Assembly (NCBI GenBank): GCA_026874595.1
Contig: CM049315.1
Location: 10,554,664-10,618,663, forward strand
From: Sipunculus nudus
Lineage: Eukaryota > Annelida > Sipuncula > Golfingiida > Sipunculidae
DNA: 64,000 nt
Direction: 5' to 3'
A model generated the notes under the pieces. The model saw nothing but the letters and a program-made list of their open reading frames with translations, made no database searches and was not told the origin of the DNA. Below, in pieces: positions 60,901-64,000 of the stretch (position 1 is the stretch's first letter; every line of letters starts with the position of its first letter). A program made the translations under genes and the position numbers.

Positions 60901-62695
60901 CTATGTTTCCTATATTTTCCTATAAAAAATGGTTTATAAGTTCTTATACTATACGGCTTGAGTGGAAAGGCCTTTTTTCTGCGGAAAGGCAAACCTGTAT
61001 TTATGCCTTTCCGTTAGAAAGGTGGAAATTTAAAAGTATTTCAAACCTGACATTACTCCTATCATATACACTTATAAACAAGGTGAAACAGGTGGCTCTC
61101 CTGGACATGACATAGTTATGTCAGCAATATCAAATACCCGGGTAATGGGGAAATTTATACAACTAATTTTTCGTTCCCAGGTTATAGTTATCAAGAAAAA
61201 CAGAAACATTGGTTGTAATTTGAATTATTGCATCATTTGTAGAGTGTAAAACAATCACTCATGGTGTATTCAATGTCAATGCTAATTCCAAATAGCTGTA
61301 ATCTGAATTATCTACGTGGCAAAAATACAAAGGCATGATCATTTATAACACTGAATTCCGCCTGACTAATTAATAATTGATGAAACATTAGCCAGCTGTT
61401 TTCTGTGCCTGAACGTGTTTCTACAGCAGTTCATGTTAGGCCTGGACTGATTTTTTTTTTGTAATTCTGAAACGTGTGTCGAATAAATACATGCGTAATT
61501 AGCAGACCGGACATGTGAGGCGCCCAGCTCTTAAATGCAGTTGGCACGAATTGATCAATATGTGGGAGAGTGTATCATGAATTATTTAAAGAAACCACTT
61601 TTCCAATGAAGCGCAAATCAAGAAAATGGAATACCGTTACACACCTGCAATAAGGTTTGCGTCAGAATAGTCTGGTTACACTGCAATATTATCATAAACT
61701 GCATTCCTTTCCCTCATAATGTTTTTATAAAAAGTCTGAATGTTTTATCAGTTTGATGTAATTTACCATGAATGAAGCATGGAACACAGGGCTAATTAGC
61801 CAAACCAAATTTATACAGACCTTTCATTATTTTAACATTATAGGATTAATCATATGAAGAAAGTCCACAATTTTTACGACAAGGGGACTATGGTCACATT
61901 ATGAACAACATATATTATTATTTCATAATTTATCTATCCTTTCAAGTGTATGAGAAACGTCATGTCACCTGATCAAATCTATAACAAAAAGGGTTTAACA
62001 TGAAATTTGCCTCCTTATACTTACTTTGTATTCTTCCATTTTAATTTTACACCGTGCCGAGAGAGATCTGTGTATATTCGTGCGACAGTAATAAGAGGAG
62101 CAACGTTGAAGTGTTTCATCCTGCTTGAACGTACTTTACGTGCACACGGTGTCTGTGTCAACATTCCCTGGCTGAATGTATTAAAAACCCGTATGTTGCA
62201 AACGGAAAACTATATATAGCTCCTCTATCCTTTAATATATATGTATATTCGTTATATAGAGCACCTGCAGTGAACACCCTGATCAGCTCTTCACTTTAAC
62301 CCCGAATACATCCCTGATTTTCTTTTCTTCATAGTTTCACTTGATTCCTTAATACTACCAAAGCACTACACCAGATGATAATATCAGTTCCTTGGTCAAA
62401 GGCAGTAGTACAGACAGAAAATTAGGTCAAATTTAAATAAAATAAACTTTTAAAAGTTTCAATGTCAATATCGCCTTATTTAACTATTAAAAAAAACCAC
62501 ACACACACACACACAAACGAAGGGGGGGGGGAATCAAGTGACAAACAAAATGGAATTAAACCTAACCTTATTCATATTCAGTATGACAAAAAATACTGGA
62601 ATTTTAAGATCCCCTGTTGAAAAATGAGTGTGACATGGAACGTTTATAAAGGTCTGTAAACTGACGAGATCATTCGTCTTTTTTAGCCAACACCG
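57931..62695. other. Non-coding; possible 5' exon on minus strand
   Basis: Near 57970-58022 (minus) there is ATGAAGTCTCCC, 18 open codons and a strong GGCTCGCAG|GTATGT donor in phase 0. It would fit as an upstream exon of the 49.1/48.2-kb gene, but the link is unproven. CCTTTCC/GGAAAGG-rich repeats at 60.74-61.03 kb look like a decayed inverted-repeat element. The rest is featureless. Confidence 0.35.
60358..60371. promoter_or_regulatory. X-box-like RFX site (GTTGTTATGGCAAC)
   Basis: Two inverted half sites, GTTGTT and GGCAAC, around AT; one base from the palindromic X-box. I see no gene start beside it. Confidence 0.3.
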
Positions 62696-63064
62696 CTGAC
62701 ACTGGTATAATACTGGTGATCGCTCCTCGCTGCGTGCTGACACTGGTATAATACTGGTGATCGCTCCTCGCTGCGTGCTGATACTGGTATAATACTGGTG
62801 ATCGCTCCTCCCTGTGTGCTGACACTGGTATAATACTGGTGATCGCACCTCACTGCGTGCTGACACTGGTATAATACTGGTGATCGCTCCTCGCTGCGTG
62901 CTGACACTGGTATAATACTGGTGATCGCTCATCCCTGCGTGCTGACACTGGTATAATACTGGTGATCGCTCCTCGCTGCGTGCTGACACTGGTATAATAC
63001 TGGTGATCGCTCCTCGCTGCGTGCTGACACTGGTATAATACTGGTGATCGCTCCTCACTGCGTG
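62696..63064. repeat. Minisatellite, nine 41-bp copies
   Basis: Exactly 9 x 41 bp with unit start CTGACACTGGTATAATACTG and unit end CTCCTCGCTGCGTG. Single-base variants mark some copies (GATACTGG in copy 3, CACCTCAC in copy 4, CATCCC in copy 6). The internal TATAATACTGG makes each unit partly self-complementary (CCAGTAT/ATACTGG-like). Confidence 0.92.
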
Positions 63065-63532
63065 CATCGTTTTAGGAAGTTTAGATGAAGTAGAAAATGA
63101 TATTCAGGTCCTAGTCTGGGGATAAGAATCTGTTATCCTGTCAATCTCCAGTATCTTCAGAAAAGACGTAAAGATCGATGGCAGCTGAATAAAAATGGCC
63201 AAGATACGACACAAGAAAACAGGACTCACGCTTTAGCCCGGTTACACTGGACTTGTGTCTTTGTAACTAAAAGTTCTCTTTTGCATTCACAAAATAATTT
63301 GATCTATTTTTAAAATACTTCATCCGACCTGAATGCGTGTTAATGTACAAAAAGTATATTTAAATTGTTAAAGAGTAATTTATCTGTAAAGAACAACTTA
63401 CATGAAAACTATTCAGGGACTTTCCACGAGGCATAGAGAATATTATATTAGTGACTCTATTAAATGTTGAAATATGTAAATAGTCTATAAACTATTAGCT
63501 ATACACTACACGTTTGAATACAAAATCAGATA

Positions 63533-64000
63533 CAGTAGAGCGTCGTGAATCCGAAGATCGTTAATCCGAAAATCAGTCATCCGAAATCAAAAGCTTATCC
63601 CCGAGGTTTTTGGATAAACTGCTGTTTCTCTTAAAATCTGCTAGTTTTAACTATATTTCAGTAATGTAAAGAAATAGCACAATGATACATGTATATATGA
63701 AACAAGCTGGAATATCTGATTTAATGACAGGTAACATTTTCATTGCTTTATATATATACATATTATTATACGGTCACGACGAATATAACATTCCTATTTT
63801 AATCAAAATGTCCGCTTCGATTATTGATAAAGTTATAAGTTAAATTATGTAAATAAACAGTTACGATAGGAATCATTTTTTTATCAATGCTAAGTGTTTA
63901 GACAAATAATACACTCTAAATAATAAATTTTAAATTTCAAGGAGTAAAAATAATTAAATAAATATCCTGCTTTTAAAAATAGAATTACTATTTGGGGACA
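63533..64000 (+). mobile_element. Possible left end of a pogo/Tigger-like DNA transposon (runs off the window)
   Basis: TA then CAGTAGAGCGTCGTGAATCC at 63533-63552, followed by two further AATCCGAA-like repeats (63562-63594). This CAGT...AATCCGAA arrangement with a TA target is typical of pogo/Tigger termini. The matching right end is not found before 64000, and no transposase frame is visible in the 450 bp present. Confidence 0.4.

Noticed and set aside
62534-63067. 177-codon minus frame with repeated 41-bp-derived residues
   Set aside because: The 41-bp unit shifts frame each copy and stays open by chance. The minisatellite accounts for it fully and no gene signals surround it.

Overview
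This window looks like nuclear DNA of a non-model animal, most likely a marine invertebrate and perhaps a mollusc or another lophotrochozoan. The phylum is a guess. It is AT-rich, has almost no long open reading frames, and carries many (AT)n and (GA)n microsatellites, minisatellites, small inverted-repeat transposons, tRNA-derived SINE-like pieces and a few intron-bounded exon candidates. I see no prokaryotic operon, CRISPR array or phage feature.

The dominant feature is a tandem array from about 16.7 to 41.0 kb. Its core is 16 units of about 1.35 kb (19054 to about 40.97 kb). Each unit carries two + strand tRNA-Ala(AGC) genes in different flanks, here called A and B, giving 32 genes in 21 kb. 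All have a cloverleaf, an AGC anticodon and A73, and 31 of 32 keep the G3:U70 alanine identity pair. 29 copies are identical over 73 nt. Three vary: 26852 (C33 and a lost G3:U70), 35111 (C33) and 40502 (C26 and G48). Spacers are nearly identical between units but fall into subfamilies, with small duplications and a deletion, as expected from recent unequal exchange and gene conversion. On the left the array abuts two copies of a 1178-bp derived unit (16698-19053), in which the tRNA is cut to its first ~16 nt. On the right it ends in a hybrid gene (B upstream flank, A downstream flank) and a decayed tail. Short minus-strand ORFs inside the units are repeat shadows, not genes.

Layout: 0-16.7 kb is non-coding sequence with microsatellites, a GGTCCG-rich inverted-repeat element (4078-5020), a SINE-like tRNA remnant (~5.9 kb), a perfect RFX X-box palindrome beside a TATA-like motif (10.8-10.9 kb), a TCGGACC-rich cluster (14.8 kb) and a purine-rich satellite (15.2-15.8 kb). 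41-48 kb has a fold-back element (42160-43250), an 8 x 36-bp minisatellite (43743-44030), a hairpin element (45.3-45.5 kb) and a perfect 19-bp-TIR element (46904-47551).

48-50.7 kb has the best protein-coding evidence: two minus-strand exons (49097-49141 and 48227-48607) that splice in phase 0 into one frame of an unrecognised Ser/Pro-rich, acidic protein. A second short-TIR element (49413-49840) lies between them and a weaker exon candidate. 51-64 kb has a small inverted-repeat element inside a (TA)n tract, tandem dispersed repeats (52.4-53.4 kb), a SINE-like segment (57.0 kb), a 9 x 41-bp minisatellite (62696-63064) and the left end of a possible pogo/Tigger-like transposon (63533 onward).
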